Positions 9,841 through 17,846 of a DNA stretch of 64,000 nt are shown here, piece by piece. The notes below the pieces were generated by a model. The model was not told where the DNA came from, searched no databases, and saw only the letters and a list, made by a program, of their open reading frames with translations. Within the stretch, counting starts at the first letter, position 1; every line of letters begins with the position of its first letter. Location of the stretch: positions 124,001-188,000 of the forward strand of contig CAWDMB010000005.1 of NCBI GenBank assembly GCA_963803375.1, given 5' to 3'. The DNA comes from JAOPZW01 sp963803375 (GTDB lineage: Bacteria > Actinomycetota > Thermoleophilia > Solirubrobacterales > Solirubrobacteraceae). A program made the translations under genes and the position numbers.

Positions 9841-11013
9841 GTGGCGCACGAGCTCCCACCCGACCTCGCCCGCGCCCTGCGGCCGGTGCTGCCCGAGCTG
9901 GCCGAGGCCATCATCGGCGCCATCGGGCGTGAGGTGCCCCCGTACGCCCGCCCGCTCGAGGGGCCGTTCGGGCGCGCGCTGCGCGCCGGCGTCGAGCAGG
10001 CGCTCGAGCGCTTCGTCGACGGCATCGCCCGTCCGGGGGCGGCGGACCCCGGCGCGCGCGAGACCTACGTGCTCCTCGGTCGCGGCGAGATGCGTCAGGG
10101 CCGCAGCCTCGACGCGCTCCAGAAGGCCTACCGCATCGGCGCGCGGCTGGCGTGGGAGCGCTTCGTCGCCGCCGGCGAGGCGGCCGGTCACGAGCCGCGG
10201 ACGCTGTACCGCCTGGCGAGCGCGATCTTCGACTACATCGACGGCATCAGCGCCGAGTCCGTCGAGGGCTTCACGCAGGAGCGGGCGGCGGCCGAGGGCG
10301 AGCGCCAGCGCCGGCGCCGGGCGCTCGCGCAGCTCCTGGCGCGCGACGACGTCACCGGCGACGAGCTGCGGGAGGCCGCGCGCGCCGCCGGGTGGAGGCG
10401 TCCCGAGCGCGTCGGAGCGGTCGTGGCCGGCGCCGGCGCGTCGGCGCCGCTCGACGCCGATCGCCTCGCATCGCGACTCGGCATCGACGCGATCGCGGTG
10501 GCCGACGGGCCGCTGACGATCGCCTGGCTGCCCGACCCCGAGGCGCCCGCGCGCCGAGCACAGCTGGCGGGCGCGCTCGAGGGCATGCCCGCGGCGCTCG
10601 GGCCGGCGGTGGCGCTCGAGCGCGCAACGCAGAGCCTCGCCCGCGCGCGGGCCGCGCATGCGCTCGTGGTCGACGGCCTCGTGCCCGCCGATCAGCTCGT
10701 CGTCGCCGACGAGCACCTGGTCGCCCTGGTCCTGCACGCCGGCGACCCGGCGCTCGCGGCGGACCTGGCGGCGAAGGCGCTCGCCCCGATGGCGGAGCTC
10801 TCCGGCGGCCGGCGCGCGCGCCTCGAGGCGACGCTGCGCGCCTGGCTCGACCACCCGGGCCAGGTCAGCCGCATGGCCGGCGAGCTGCACGTCCACCCGC
10901 AGACCGTGCGCTACCGGCTCGCCCAGCTGCGCGAGCTCTTCGGCGCGCAGCTGGACGACCCGGACGCGCGCTTCGAGCTGGCGCTCGCGCTGCGCGCGGG
11001 TCAGCCGACCTGA
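9841..11013 (+). CDS. PucR-family transcriptional regulator
   Basis: About 390 aa from GTG 9841 (VAHELPPDLARALRP); the open frame extends about 32 codons further upstream, but that extension is Cys/Arg-rich and unlike the family. The C-terminus is the PucR-type helix-turn-helix: LRAWLDHPGQVSRMAGELHVHPQTVRYRLAQLRELFG, near residues 335-372. The N-terminal part resembles the sensory region of this family. The signal and targets are unknown. No convincing ribosome site precedes the start. The 3' end overlaps the convergent small gene by 13 bases. Confidence 0.82.
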   Translation: MAHELPPDLARALRPVLPELAEAIIGAIGREVPPYARPLEGPFGRALRAGVEQALERFVDGIARPGAADPGARETYVLLGRGEMRQGRSLDALQKAYRIGARLAWERFVAAGEAAGHEPRTLYRLASAIFDYIDGISAESVEGFTQERAAAEGERQRRRRALAQLLARDDVTGDELREAARAAGWRRPERVGAVVAGAGASAPLDADRLASRLGIDAIAVADGPLTIAWLPDPEAPARRAQLAGALEGMPAALGPAVALERATQSLARARAAHALVVDGLVPADQLVVADEHLVALVLHAGDPALAADLAAKALAPMAELSGGRRARLEATLRAWLDHPGQVSRMAGELHVHPQTVRYRLAQLRELFGAQLDDPDARFELALALRAGQPT

Positions 11014-11225
11014 GGGCCCGAGAGCGCGGAGCGCAGGCTGGCGATCTCGGTGACGGCGCTGGCCACGTAGGCGGCGGTGGTGATCGTGATCTCGTCGATC
11101 AGGTCGGCCATGTACGCGGGCTCGTCGGCCAGGGGCGTCATCAGCGCGAGCGCCCGCTCGCGCCGGAGCTCCTGCAGGCGGTGGAGGTTGTCGGTGATCG
11201 CGTCCATCGCTTCCTGGGCGTTCAC
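11001..11225 (-). CDS. Small conserved-looking protein, paralogue A
   Basis: 74 aa from a GTG start. It aligns along its length with the next gene upstream: both share an RxxALxxPL block, PAYMADL, a short helix and EIASLR near the C-terminus. It is probably helical, with no Cys and no signal peptide. I do not recognise a family or function. It is read in the same direction as its paralogue, 19 bases downstream of it, and overlaps the end of the convergent pucR-like gene by 13 bases. Confidence 0.65.
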   Translation of the reverse strand: MNAQEAMDAITDNLHRLQELRRERALALMTPLADEPAYMADLIDEITITTAAYVASAVTEIASLRSALSGPQVG

Positions 11226-11244
11226 CGGGCGCGAACGACGTTCG

Positions 11245-11457
11245 CTACCCCTGCGGGCGGCCTTGCAGCTCGCCGCGCAGCGAGGCGATCTCGATGACGG
11301 CCGAGCCGATGTAGGCGTGGCGCGTGGCGAAGATCTCCTCGCGCAGATCCGCCATGTAGGCGGGGTCGTGGCGCAGCGGAGTGCCGAGCGCGAGCGTGCG
11401 CTCCTGCTCGAGGAGGTCGAGGTGCTGCTTGATGTCGCTGGCTGAGTTGACGCTCAT
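11245..11457 (-). CDS. Small conserved-looking protein, paralogue B
   Basis: 70 aa from the ATG of MSVNSASDIKQHL; an in-frame extension to 11520 exists but the similarity to paralogue A begins only at this start. Shared features are ERTLALGTPL, HDPAYMADLREEI, and SAVIEIASLRGEL. The conservation between the two copies, concentrated in PAYMADL and EIASLR, is good evidence that both are real genes from a duplication. Function is unknown. Confidence 0.65.
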   Translation of the reverse strand: MSVNSASDIKQHLDLLEQERTLALGTPLRHDPAYMADLREEIFATRHAYIGSAVIEIASLRGELQGRPQG

Positions 11458-11612
11458 GGTGACGAGGGCGGATGGAGGGTGCGAGATTGCCGATCTTCTG
11501 TCACTACGCACCCGGTTCACAGTCGGTTGTCATGAGCTTGGACGTGCGGGTGGCCGCACTCCTTCCCGGGGTCGCGGGCGCGGCGCGGTAACCCTGCCGG
11601 GGGCGGGGGTAG

Positions 11613-12353
11613 TTGCAGGAGGTGGTCGACCTCCACTGCCACATCCTCCCGGGCGTCGACGACGGTGCCCGGACGCTCGACGAGAGCGTCGCCTACGCCC
11701 GCGTGGCGGCGGCCGCCGGCACGCGCGTCGTCGTCGCCACGCCACACGTCGAGCAGGTCGTCGTCGACGAGCTGCCCGAGCGCGTGGCCGAGCTGCGCGC
11801 GACGCTCGTCCGGGAGGGCGTCGCGCTCGACGTCCGCGTCGGCGGCGAGGTCAAGCCCGAGTCGGTCTGCGCGCTCTCCGACGCCGAGCTCGAAACGATC
11901 GCCCATGGGCCGCCCGGCGCGCGCTGGGTGCTCTTCGAGGTCCCCTTCGAGGGCGTCGACGCCGCGTTCCTCGACGGCGCCCGCGAGCTTCGCCGGCGCG
12001 GATTCGGACCTCTGCTCGCCCATCCGGAGCGCAGCCGCGACATCCTCGACGCCGGGCTGCCGGCGGTCGAGCGGCTCGTCGCCGAGGGCGCGCTCGTCGC
12101 CGCGAACGTCGATCCGCTGCAGGGCGGCGAGGGCCACGAGCGCGCCCGCGCCGCCGTCGCGCTCCTGCGCCGCGGGTGCCCCGCCGTGCTGGTCACCGAC
12201 GCCCATCCGCCCTGGCGACCGTTCACGCTGAGGATGGGCCGCGCCGCCGTCGAGGCCGCGACCGGGCGACGCGACCTCGCCCGGCGCCTGACCGCCGACG
12301 CGCCGGCGCGGCTGCTGGCCGAGGGCCTCGGCGGCACCCGCTGCGCCGCCTAG
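11613..12353 (+). CDS. PHP-domain tyrosine-phosphatase-like protein (CpsB/CapC family)
   Basis: 246 aa. The metal-binding start VDLHCHILPGVDDGA is the family signature; further ligand-containing blocks are ATPHV near residue 43, GEVKPE, LLAHPERSRD near residue 133 and VTDAHPP near 197. Family members are manganese-dependent phosphotyrosine phosphatases acting on polysaccharide-chain-length kinases such as CpsD/Wzc. No kinase or capsule gene lies nearby, so the target is open. The start is TTG 11613 or GTG 11622; both precede the metal motif. Confidence 0.8.
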   Translation: MQEVVDLHCHILPGVDDGARTLDESVAYARVAAAAGTRVVVATPHVEQVVVDELPERVAELRATLVREGVALDVRVGGEVKPESVCALSDAELETIAHGPPGARWVLFEVPFEGVDAAFLDGARELRRRGFGPLLAHPERSRDILDAGLPAVERLVAEGALVAANVDPLQGGEGHERARAAVALLRRGCPAVLVTDAHPPWRPFTLRMGRAAVEAATGRRDLARRLTADAPARLLAEGLGGTRCAA

Positions 12354-12366
12354 CCAGGCCCCACAT

Positions 12367-12376
12367 CCCCTAGGGA
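12367..12376. promoter_or_regulatory. CCCCTAGGGA motif upstream of pspC-type gene
   Basis: A near-palindrome CCCCTAGGGA lies 45 bases before the PspC/LiaF gene. The related perfect palindrome CCCCTAGGGG lies upstream of the other pspC gene at 37984. It is a candidate binding site for the linked NarL-type regulator; this is inference from two occurrences only. Confidence 0.35.
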
Positions 12377-12421
12377 CGATTCCCGATGGCGGGCCGGCGC
12401 TCGGGCCGGGAGCCTGGGCGC

Positions 12422-13561
12422 ATGTCCTCCGACGATCCCGACACCCAGAACCCCGCTCCCGAGGCGGCCCAGAACCCCGCTCCCGACCCGGCGCCGGCGC
12501 CCTCCGCGCCCGAGCCCAAGCGCCTGTACCGCTCGCGCTCCGACCGCGTCCTCGGCGGCGTCTGCGGCGGCCTCGCCGCCTACCTCGGCGTCGACGCGGT
12601 CATCGTTCGCGTCGTCACCGTCGCGCTCACCGTCGCCGGCGGCCTCGGCCTCGCGCTGTACGTCGCCGCCCTCCTCCTGGTTCCCCGGGAGGGTGATCCG
12701 GGGCAGCCCCCGCGGGCGCCGACGCGGCTGGCGACGATCGCCGGGGTGGTGGTCCTCGGCCTGGCGGTCGCCGGCTTCTTTCGTGGCTTCGGCTGGGGCT
12801 TCGGCGCTCCATTCGGCGGGCTCGCCGTGTTCCTCGCCCTCCTCGCCCTGGCCGGGCTCGTCGTCTGGTGGGTGGCTTCCGGCGAGGCCCCGTCCGGCGG
12901 GACGCCGGGCGACCTCCTGCGCCGCGCCGCGCTCGGCCTCGGGCTCCTCGCGCTCTGCGGGGTCCTCGCCGTCGCGGCGTTCTGGGTCGGCGCGAGCGGC
13001 GGCGCCGCCGCCGTCGCCGGGGTCGTGATCGCGGCCGGCGTGGCCCTCGTGGCAGGCGCGTTCCTGGGCGGCGCGCGCTGGCTCGTCCTCCCGGCCCTGG
13101 CCGTCGCACTGCCCGCGGGCCTGGCCCAGGCGGCAGACATCGACACCGACGGCGGCGTCGGCGAGCGCAGCTACCGCCCGGCGACCGCGGACGCCGTGCG
13201 GTCCGAGTACCGCGTCGGCGCGGGGCGGGTCGTGGTCGACCTGCGCGGTGCGGACCTGCCGCCCGGCGACACGCGGCTGCGCGTGCGCGCGGGGCTCGGC
13301 CAGGCCGCGGTGGTCGTGGCCCCCGACGTCTGCGTCGCCACGCGCGCGCACGTCGGCGCCGGCGCTGTGCAGGTCTTCTCGACGACGCACGGCGGCGCGG
13401 ACGTCGACGTCGACGACGTCCCGCGCGCCGAAGCCGGCCGTCCCCGCCTCGTCCTCGACGGCGACGTCGGCCTCGGCGTGATGCAGGTTCGCCACACCTG
13501 GCCCGAGCGCCGGCGCGGGAACGATGACGACCAGGGGACGAACGCGGCGTGCGCGCCGTAG
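12422..13561 (+). CDS. PspC-domain membrane protein with LiaF-like C-terminal domain
   Basis: 379 aa from ATG 12422. Order: a Pro/Ala-rich cytoplasmic tail (1-35), a PspC domain (LYRSRSDRVLGGVCGGLAAYLGVDAVIVRV, about 36-90), several hydrophobic segments to about residue 240, then a soluble beta-rich C-terminal part (YRVGAGRVVVDLRGADL ... GVMQVRHTWP) like the LiaF/toastrack domain. Such proteins modulate envelope-stress two-component systems, and here a PspC-fused kinase and a NarL-type regulator follow directly. It is the first gene of a four-gene operon. The sensing role is inferred from context. Confidence 0.85.
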   Translation: MSSDDPDTQNPAPEAAQNPAPDPAPAPSAPEPKRLYRSRSDRVLGGVCGGLAAYLGVDAVIVRVVTVALTVAGGLGLALYVAALLLVPREGDPGQPPRAPTRLATIAGVVVLGLAVAGFFRGFGWGFGAPFGGLAVFLALLALAGLVVWWVASGEAPSGGTPGDLLRRAALGLGLLALCGVLAVAAFWVGASGGAAAVAGVVIAAGVALVAGAFLGGARWLVLPALAVALPAGLAQAADIDTDGGVGERSYRPATADAVRSEYRVGAGRVVVDLRGADLPPGDTRLRVRAGLGQAAVVVAPDVCVATRAHVGAGAVQVFSTTHGGADVDVDDVPRAEAGRPRLVLDGDVGLGVMQVRHTWPERRRGNDDDQGTNAACAP

Positions 13562-13734
13562 GCGGCCCGGACCCGCCGAGCCTCGTCGCCGGCCTGGCCC
13601 TCGTCGTCCTGGGGGTCGTCCTCCTGCTCGACGCCGTCGGCGCGCTGACGCTGCGCTTCGCCGCCTTCGCCCCGCTGGCCCTCGCCGCCGTGGGGGCCGT
13701 GCTCCTGGCCACGGGCCTCGGCCGCCGCGGCTGA
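13549..13734 (+). CDS. Small two-helix membrane protein in the PspC/LiaF operon
   Basis: 61 aa with a GTG start inside the end of the preceding gene (13-base overlap). Two hydrophobic stretches, about residues 11-31 and 38-57, are joined by a short loop, ending in GLGRRG. This resembles LiaI-type small membrane partners. It is probably translationally coupled and part of the envelope-stress module. Function is inferred from position. Confidence 0.6.
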   Translation: MRAVGGPDPPSLVAGLALVVLGVVLLLDAVGALTLRFAAFAPLALAAVGAVLLATGLGRRG

Positions 13735-13758
13735 CGGGTGACATGATCGGACCCGACG

Positions 13759-14991
13759 ATGGCCACCGCGCCCGCGACCGCGCCGACCCGGCCCGACGCC
13801 ACCGCGCCGCTGCGCCGCGACCGCGAGGCGGGGGTCGTCGGCGGCGTCTGCGCGGGCATCGCCCGGCGGCTGGGGATCGACCCGCTGCTCGTCCGCGTGG
13901 CCTTCGTCGCCGCGGCGACGACCGGCGTCGGCTTCGCCCTCTACGCCGTGCTCTGGATCGCGCTGCCCGCGGACAGCGGCGAGGCGACGGCGCCCGCCCG
14001 GCGGCTGCCCGGCCGCGGCGCGGTCGAGGTCGGGCTCGGCGTCGGCCTCCTCACCGCGAGCGTGCTCCTCGCCTTCCGCGGCCTGGGGCTGTGGTTCTCG
14101 GACGCCGTCGTCTGGCCCGTCGTGCTCGTTGCCGCGGGCGGCGGGCTGATCTGGCGCCAGTCGGCCGGACGCCCCGTGGCCGGCGCGGCCCCGCCGGCGC
14201 CCGCCGCCGGGATCCCCGGACGACGCGCGGCGGTCGTCTCGCGCACCGGCGTCGGCGCCGCGCTCGTGATCGCGGCGGGCCTCGTCGTCCTCCAGGCGAC
14301 CGGCGCCCTGGGCGCGGTGCGCGACGCCGTCCTCGTCACGCTCGTCGTGGCCGCCGTCCTCGGTGTCATCTTCGCGCCCTGGGTGCTGCGGCTCGGGCGC
14401 TCGCTGGCCGCCGAGCGCTCGTCGCGAATCCGCGAGCAGGAGCGCGCGGAGATGGCCGCCCACCTCCACGACTCCGTGCTCCAGACGCTCGCGCTCGTGC
14501 AACGGCGTGCCGACGACCCGCGCGAGGTGGCCGCGCTCGCCCGCCGCCAGGAGCGCGAGCTGCGCGGATGGCTGGCCGGGCGCGTCCCCCAGGGCGGCTC
14601 GCCGCGGCTCGGCGCCGCCCTCGAGACCGTGGCGAGCGACGTCGAGCACGACCACGGGGTGGCGGTCGAGGTCGTCGTGGTGGGCGACGCGGCGCTGGAC
14701 GAGCGCGGCGAGGCGCTCGTAGCCGCAGTGCGCGAGGCCGTCGTCAACGCCGCGAAGTTCGGCGCCGGCGCGCCCGTGGCGGTCTTCGCTCAGGCGAGCG
14801 ACGAGCGCCTCACGGTCTTCGTCCGCGATCGCGGGCCCGGCTTCGACCCGGTGGCGATCCCGGCCGACCGCCGCGGCGTGCGCGAGTCGATCGTGGGGCG
14901 GATGGCGCGCAACGGCGGCACGGCGACGCTCCGCTCGCAGCCGGGGATGGGCACCGAGGTCGAGCTCGACCTTCCCGGGGCGCCCGGATGA
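13759..14991 (+). CDS. PspC-domain sensor histidine kinase
   Basis: 410 aa. The N-terminal PspC domain (REAGVVGGVCAGIARRLGIDPLLVRVAF, about 22-50) is fused to about five hydrophobic segments and a HisKA_3-type kinase. The phosphoacceptor is the first His of MAAHLHDSVLQTLALVQ (about residues 231-247), and the ATPase core has AVREAVVNAAKFG (N box) and VRDRGPGFD (G1). It should phosphorylate the regulator encoded next, whose ATG overlaps its stop (ATGA). The likely signal is envelope state, by analogy to LiaFSR. Confidence 0.88.
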   Translation: MATAPATAPTRPDATAPLRRDREAGVVGGVCAGIARRLGIDPLLVRVAFVAAATTGVGFALYAVLWIALPADSGEATAPARRLPGRGAVEVGLGVGLLTASVLLAFRGLGLWFSDAVVWPVVLVAAGGGLIWRQSAGRPVAGAAPPAPAAGIPGRRAAVVSRTGVGAALVIAAGLVVLQATGALGAVRDAVLVTLVVAAVLGVIFAPWVLRLGRSLAAERSSRIREQERAEMAAHLHDSVLQTLALVQRRADDPREVAALARRQERELRGWLAGRVPQGGSPRLGAALETVASDVEHDHGVAVEVVVVGDAALDERGEALVAAVREAVVNAAKFGAGAPVAVFAQASDERLTVFVRDRGPGFDPVAIPADRRGVRESIVGRMARNGGTATLRSQPGMGTEVELDLPGAPG

Positions 14992-15629
14992 GCGCCCCGC
15001 GCGTCGTCATCGTCGACGACCACGCCATCTTCCGCGCCGGCGTGCGCAGCGAGCTCGAGGACCGCGTGCGGATCCTCGGTGACGCCGGGTCGGTCGGCGA
15101 GGCGGTGGCGCTGATCCGGGCCACGGAGCCCGACGTCGTGCTGCTCGACGTCCACATGCCCGACGGCGGCGGCGTCGAGGTGATCCGGCTCCTCGGCGAG
15201 GAGCTCGAGACCGTGCGCTACCTCGCGCTCTCGGTCTCGGACGCCGCCGAGGACGTCATCGCCGTCATCCGCGCCGGCGCGCGCGGCTACGTCACGAAGA
15301 GCATCGGCGCCGACGAGCTCGCCGACGCCGTGCGACGCGTGCACGAGGGCGACGCGGTCTTCTCCCCGCGCCTGGCCGGCTTCGTGCTCGACGCGTTCAC
15401 GGGCGGCGCGCCGCCGGCCGCCGACCCCGCGCTCGACGAGCTCACCCCGCGCGAGCGCGAGGTGCTGCAGCTCATCGCCCGCGGCTACCTCTACAAGGAG
15501 ATCGCGCTGCGCCTCGGCATCTCGACCAAGACCGTCGAGGCCCACGTCTCCGCCGTCCTGCGCAAGCTCCAGCTGTCAAATCGCCATCAGCTCTCGCGCT
15601 GGGCGATGGAAAGGCGACTGGTCGACTGA
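14988..15629 (+). CDS. NarL/LuxR-family response regulator
   Basis: 213 aa. The receiver domain starts VVIVDDHAIFRAGV, with phosphoacceptor Asp in VVLLDVHMPDGGGV near residue 54 and the conserved Lys in GYVTKSIGADEL. The C-terminal LuxR-type helix-turn-helix is LTPREREVLQLIARGYLYKEIALRLGISTKTVEAHVSAVLRKL. It is coupled to the PspC-kinase through an ATGA overlap. A palindromic site CCCCTAGGG, present upstream of two pspC genes, is a candidate target. Confidence 0.93.
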   Translation: MSAPRVVIVDDHAIFRAGVRSELEDRVRILGDAGSVGEAVALIRATEPDVVLLDVHMPDGGGVEVIRLLGEELETVRYLALSVSDAAEDVIAVIRAGARGYVTKSIGADELADAVRRVHEGDAVFSPRLAGFVLDAFTGGAPPAADPALDELTPREREVLQLIARGYLYKEIALRLGISTKTVEAHVSAVLRKLQLSNRHQLSRWAMERRLVD

Positions 15630-15774
15630 GGGGGCGACGACCAAGCCGCCGGAGATCCATGCCCAGCGCGAGGTGAGGAGGGAGACAACGGCATGATCGG
15701 CGCTCCGCCGCGACCCTGGCAAGCGCGCGCGCCGAGCGGAGGCCCGGGCGCGGCGAACGGCGCTGCCAGCGGAG

Positions 15775-16536
15775 TCAGGCGCCGGTGGGCGGCTCGTGGG
15801 CGAGAATCCACTCGTCGCCACGGCCGCGGTGCACGAGCCCGCGCTCGCGCAGCGAGCGCAGGGCGAGCGACACGGTGGGGCGCCGAGCACCGACGAGGCG
15901 CCCGAGCTGCTCCTGGGTGACGGGCAGCGCCAGCACGATCCCCTGGCTCGAGACGTGCCCGCGGCGGTCGGCGAGGTGCCAGAGCAGCCGGTGCAGGCGG
16001 TCCTCCACGCGCGGCAGGTGGCTCAGGGCGAGCGCGATCGCCGAGCGCTTGGCCCGGTCGTGGGCGCGCTCGACGAGCGCGGTGGCCAGCGCCGGAAACG
16101 GCGCGACGCGCTGCGCGAAGCCCGCGTCGAGGACGAGCACACGTGCGGGCTCGAGGATCTCCCAGCGCGGCTCGAGGCCCACGAGGCGCTCCTCCACGCC
16201 GTCGTCGGCGCCGACGAGGTCGCCGTCGGAGAGCAGCTCGGCGCCCAGCGCCTCCCGGCTCTGGAGGTCGCGCATGAGCAGCCCGCGGAGCACGAGCAGG
16301 CCGAAGCCGTCGCGGATGCGTGGAGCGGCGGCAGCCGGGTTCCAGCGTCCGCGCTGCAGCGCCACGGCACCGGCCACGGCGACGGCGCGGGCCTCGCCGA
16401 GGTCGGCGCCGACGCGGCGCGCGAGCTCGCGGTCGGCGTCGAGCAGGCGCACGGCGGTGACCACCGGCGTCGGGCCTCGCCGCGTGAGGCACCCGTCGTT
16501 GACCCCGGCGGCCTGACGTTCGGAGACGATGGACAC
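15775..16536 (-). CDS. Crp/Fnr-family transcriptional regulator
   Basis: About 253 aa from GTG 16536, which has a GGGGG site 5 bases upstream; the frame is open to 16590. The middle region is cyclic-nucleotide-binding-like (LGAELLSDGDLVGADDGVEE) and the C-terminus is a Crp-type winged helix: PRVEDRLHRLLWHLADR, then LPVTQEQLGRLVGARRPTVSLALRSLRERGLV. The residues for binding cAMP are not convincing, so the ligand is unknown. It converges on the NarL-type regulator gene and is not obviously co-transcribed with neighbours. Confidence 0.8.
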   Translation of the reverse strand: MSIVSERQAAGVNDGCLTRRGPTPVVTAVRLLDADRELARRVGADLGEARAVAVAGAVALQRGRWNPAAAAPRIRDGFGLLVLRGLLMRDLQSREALGAELLSDGDLVGADDGVEERLVGLEPRWEILEPARVLVLDAGFAQRVAPFPALATALVERAHDRAKRSAIALALSHLPRVEDRLHRLLWHLADRRGHVSSQGIVLALPVTQEQLGRLVGARRPTVSLALRSLRERGLVHRGRGDEWILAHEPPTGA

Positions 16537-16602
16537 CGTGTCCCCCGCATGCCCGCGCCGGGCGGGGCTCCAAACCCTGGCCCGCGCCAATCGGAGCGGT
16601 CA

Positions 16603-16622
16603 GGCGGCGCCGGCCAGCCGCC
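16603..16622. terminator. Hairpin after the AI-2E-family gene
   Basis: Arms GGCGGC (16603-16608) and GCCGCC (16617-16622) enclose an 8-base loop, about 57 bases past the stop of the minus-strand permease gene. There is no T-tract, so this is a weak call. Confidence 0.3.
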
Positions 16623-16678
16623 GCCACGGCTCGGGCGTGACCGTGGCGACGAGGCGAAAGCCCGGCCGCGCCGGATGG

Positions 16679-17749
16679 CTACGTCGTTGTCGTCGTCGAC
16701 GGCGGCGCGCGCACGTCGCGACGGTACTGCAGGTACTCGCGCACGAAGATCTGGATCGAGGCCGCGATCGGGATCGCCAGCAGCGCACCGGCGATCCCGA
16801 AGAGCGTCGAGCCGAAAAGGACCGAGACGAGGACGATGAAGGGCTGGACGTCGACCGCGCGGCTCTGGATGCGGGGCTGGATGACGCTGTTCTCGACCTG
16901 CTGGTAGGCGACCGCCCAGATGATCCAGATGATCGTCACCGTCGGGAAGTCGTTGAAGAGCGTGACGATGCCGACGATGATCGCGCCGATCGTCGCGCCG
17001 ACGAGCGGGATCAGGTCCGCGAGCGCGGTCAGCACGGCGAGCGCGCCGGCGAACGGCACCCCGAGGATCTTCAGCATGACGTAGGTGGCCAGGCCGGCGA
17101 TCGTCGCCTGCAGCAGCGCGCCGCCGACATAGGCCCCGACCGCGTTGGCGCTGCGGTCCAGCGCCCGCGCCAACCGCTCGCGCCGGTCCTCGGGGAGCGA
17201 CCGCAAGAAGACGTCGGCCCACCGACGCCCGTTGGCCACCATGAAGACGCTGAGGATCAGGATCGTCACCCCGGCGAAGATGGAGTTGACGACGCCGATC
17301 CCGACGTCGGTGAGGATCCCCGCCGCCGTGCCGAGCTTCTCGGGGAGCTTCGCGGCCTGCTTCTCGAGCTCGTCGGTGATCCCGTACTGATCGTTGAGCT
17401 TGCGCAGCCGCTCGTTCTTGTCGATCGTGTCGTTGAGGTCGGAGACGTACCGCGGCGCCGACTCGGCGAGGTCGTTGACGCCCGAGACGATCGAGGGCAC
17501 CACGAGCGCCGCGACGCCGAGCGGGACGAGGAACAGCGCGAGGTAGGTCGCGGCGATGGCCAGCCCGCGCGGTAACCAGCGGCTCAGGCGGTTGACGGGC
17601 CCCGAGACGGCGACGGACAGGAACGTCGCCAGGATGATCCAGCTGATCGGCTTGCGCAGCAGCCACAGCAGCAGCAGCACGCCGACCACCGTGAGCACGA
17701 TGATGACGACGCGCAGCACGAGGCGCGTGAACGTGTCTTGGCTGGCCAT
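16679..17749 (-). CDS. AI-2E family (PerM-like) membrane transporter
   Basis: 356 aa with about eight hydrophobic segments. Two N-terminal helices (LVLRVVIIVLTVVGVLLLLWLL) are followed by a long cytoplasmic stretch with DLNDTIDKNERLRKLNDQYG, then the conserved block LTALADLIPLVGATIGAIIVG and VENSVIQPRIQSRAVDVQPF, which mark the family. Members export autoinducer 2 or act as Na+/H+ antiporters; the substrate here cannot be told. The C-terminus ends in a Thr run. Start ATG 17749. Confidence 0.88.
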   Translation of the reverse strand: MASQDTFTRLVLRVVIIVLTVVGVLLLLWLLRKPISWIILATFLSVAVSGPVNRLSRWLPRGLAIAATYLALFLVPLGVAALVVPSIVSGVNDLAESAPRYVSDLNDTIDKNERLRKLNDQYGITDELEKQAAKLPEKLGTAAGILTDVGIGVVNSIFAGVTILILSVFMVANGRRWADVFLRSLPEDRRERLARALDRSANAVGAYVGGALLQATIAGLATYVMLKILGVPFAGALAVLTALADLIPLVGATIGAIIVGIVTLFNDFPTVTIIWIIWAVAYQQVENSVIQPRIQSRAVDVQPFIVLVSVLFGSTLFGIAGALLAIPIAASIQIFVREYLQYRRDVRAPPSTTTTT

Positions 17750-17846
17750 GGGCTCGCCCGGGAGGACGCGCCGATCATCGCAGCGCCCTCCGACGGCACC
17801 CGGGAGGGCGTCAGTCGCGCAGCGGGCGGGCGCGCCCCGCTGACCG

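Noticed and set aside
11544..11559. GTGCGG-gtgg-CCGCAC hairpin before the PHP phosphatase gene
   Set aside because: Such short GC hairpins are common by chance here, and it is not placed after a gene end.
15693..15920. 75-aa frame with a good ribosome site (GAGGAGGGAG) and ATG
   Set aside because: The product is Arg/Ala/Gly-rich and mostly antisense to the Crp/Fnr gene, which has a clear winged helix.
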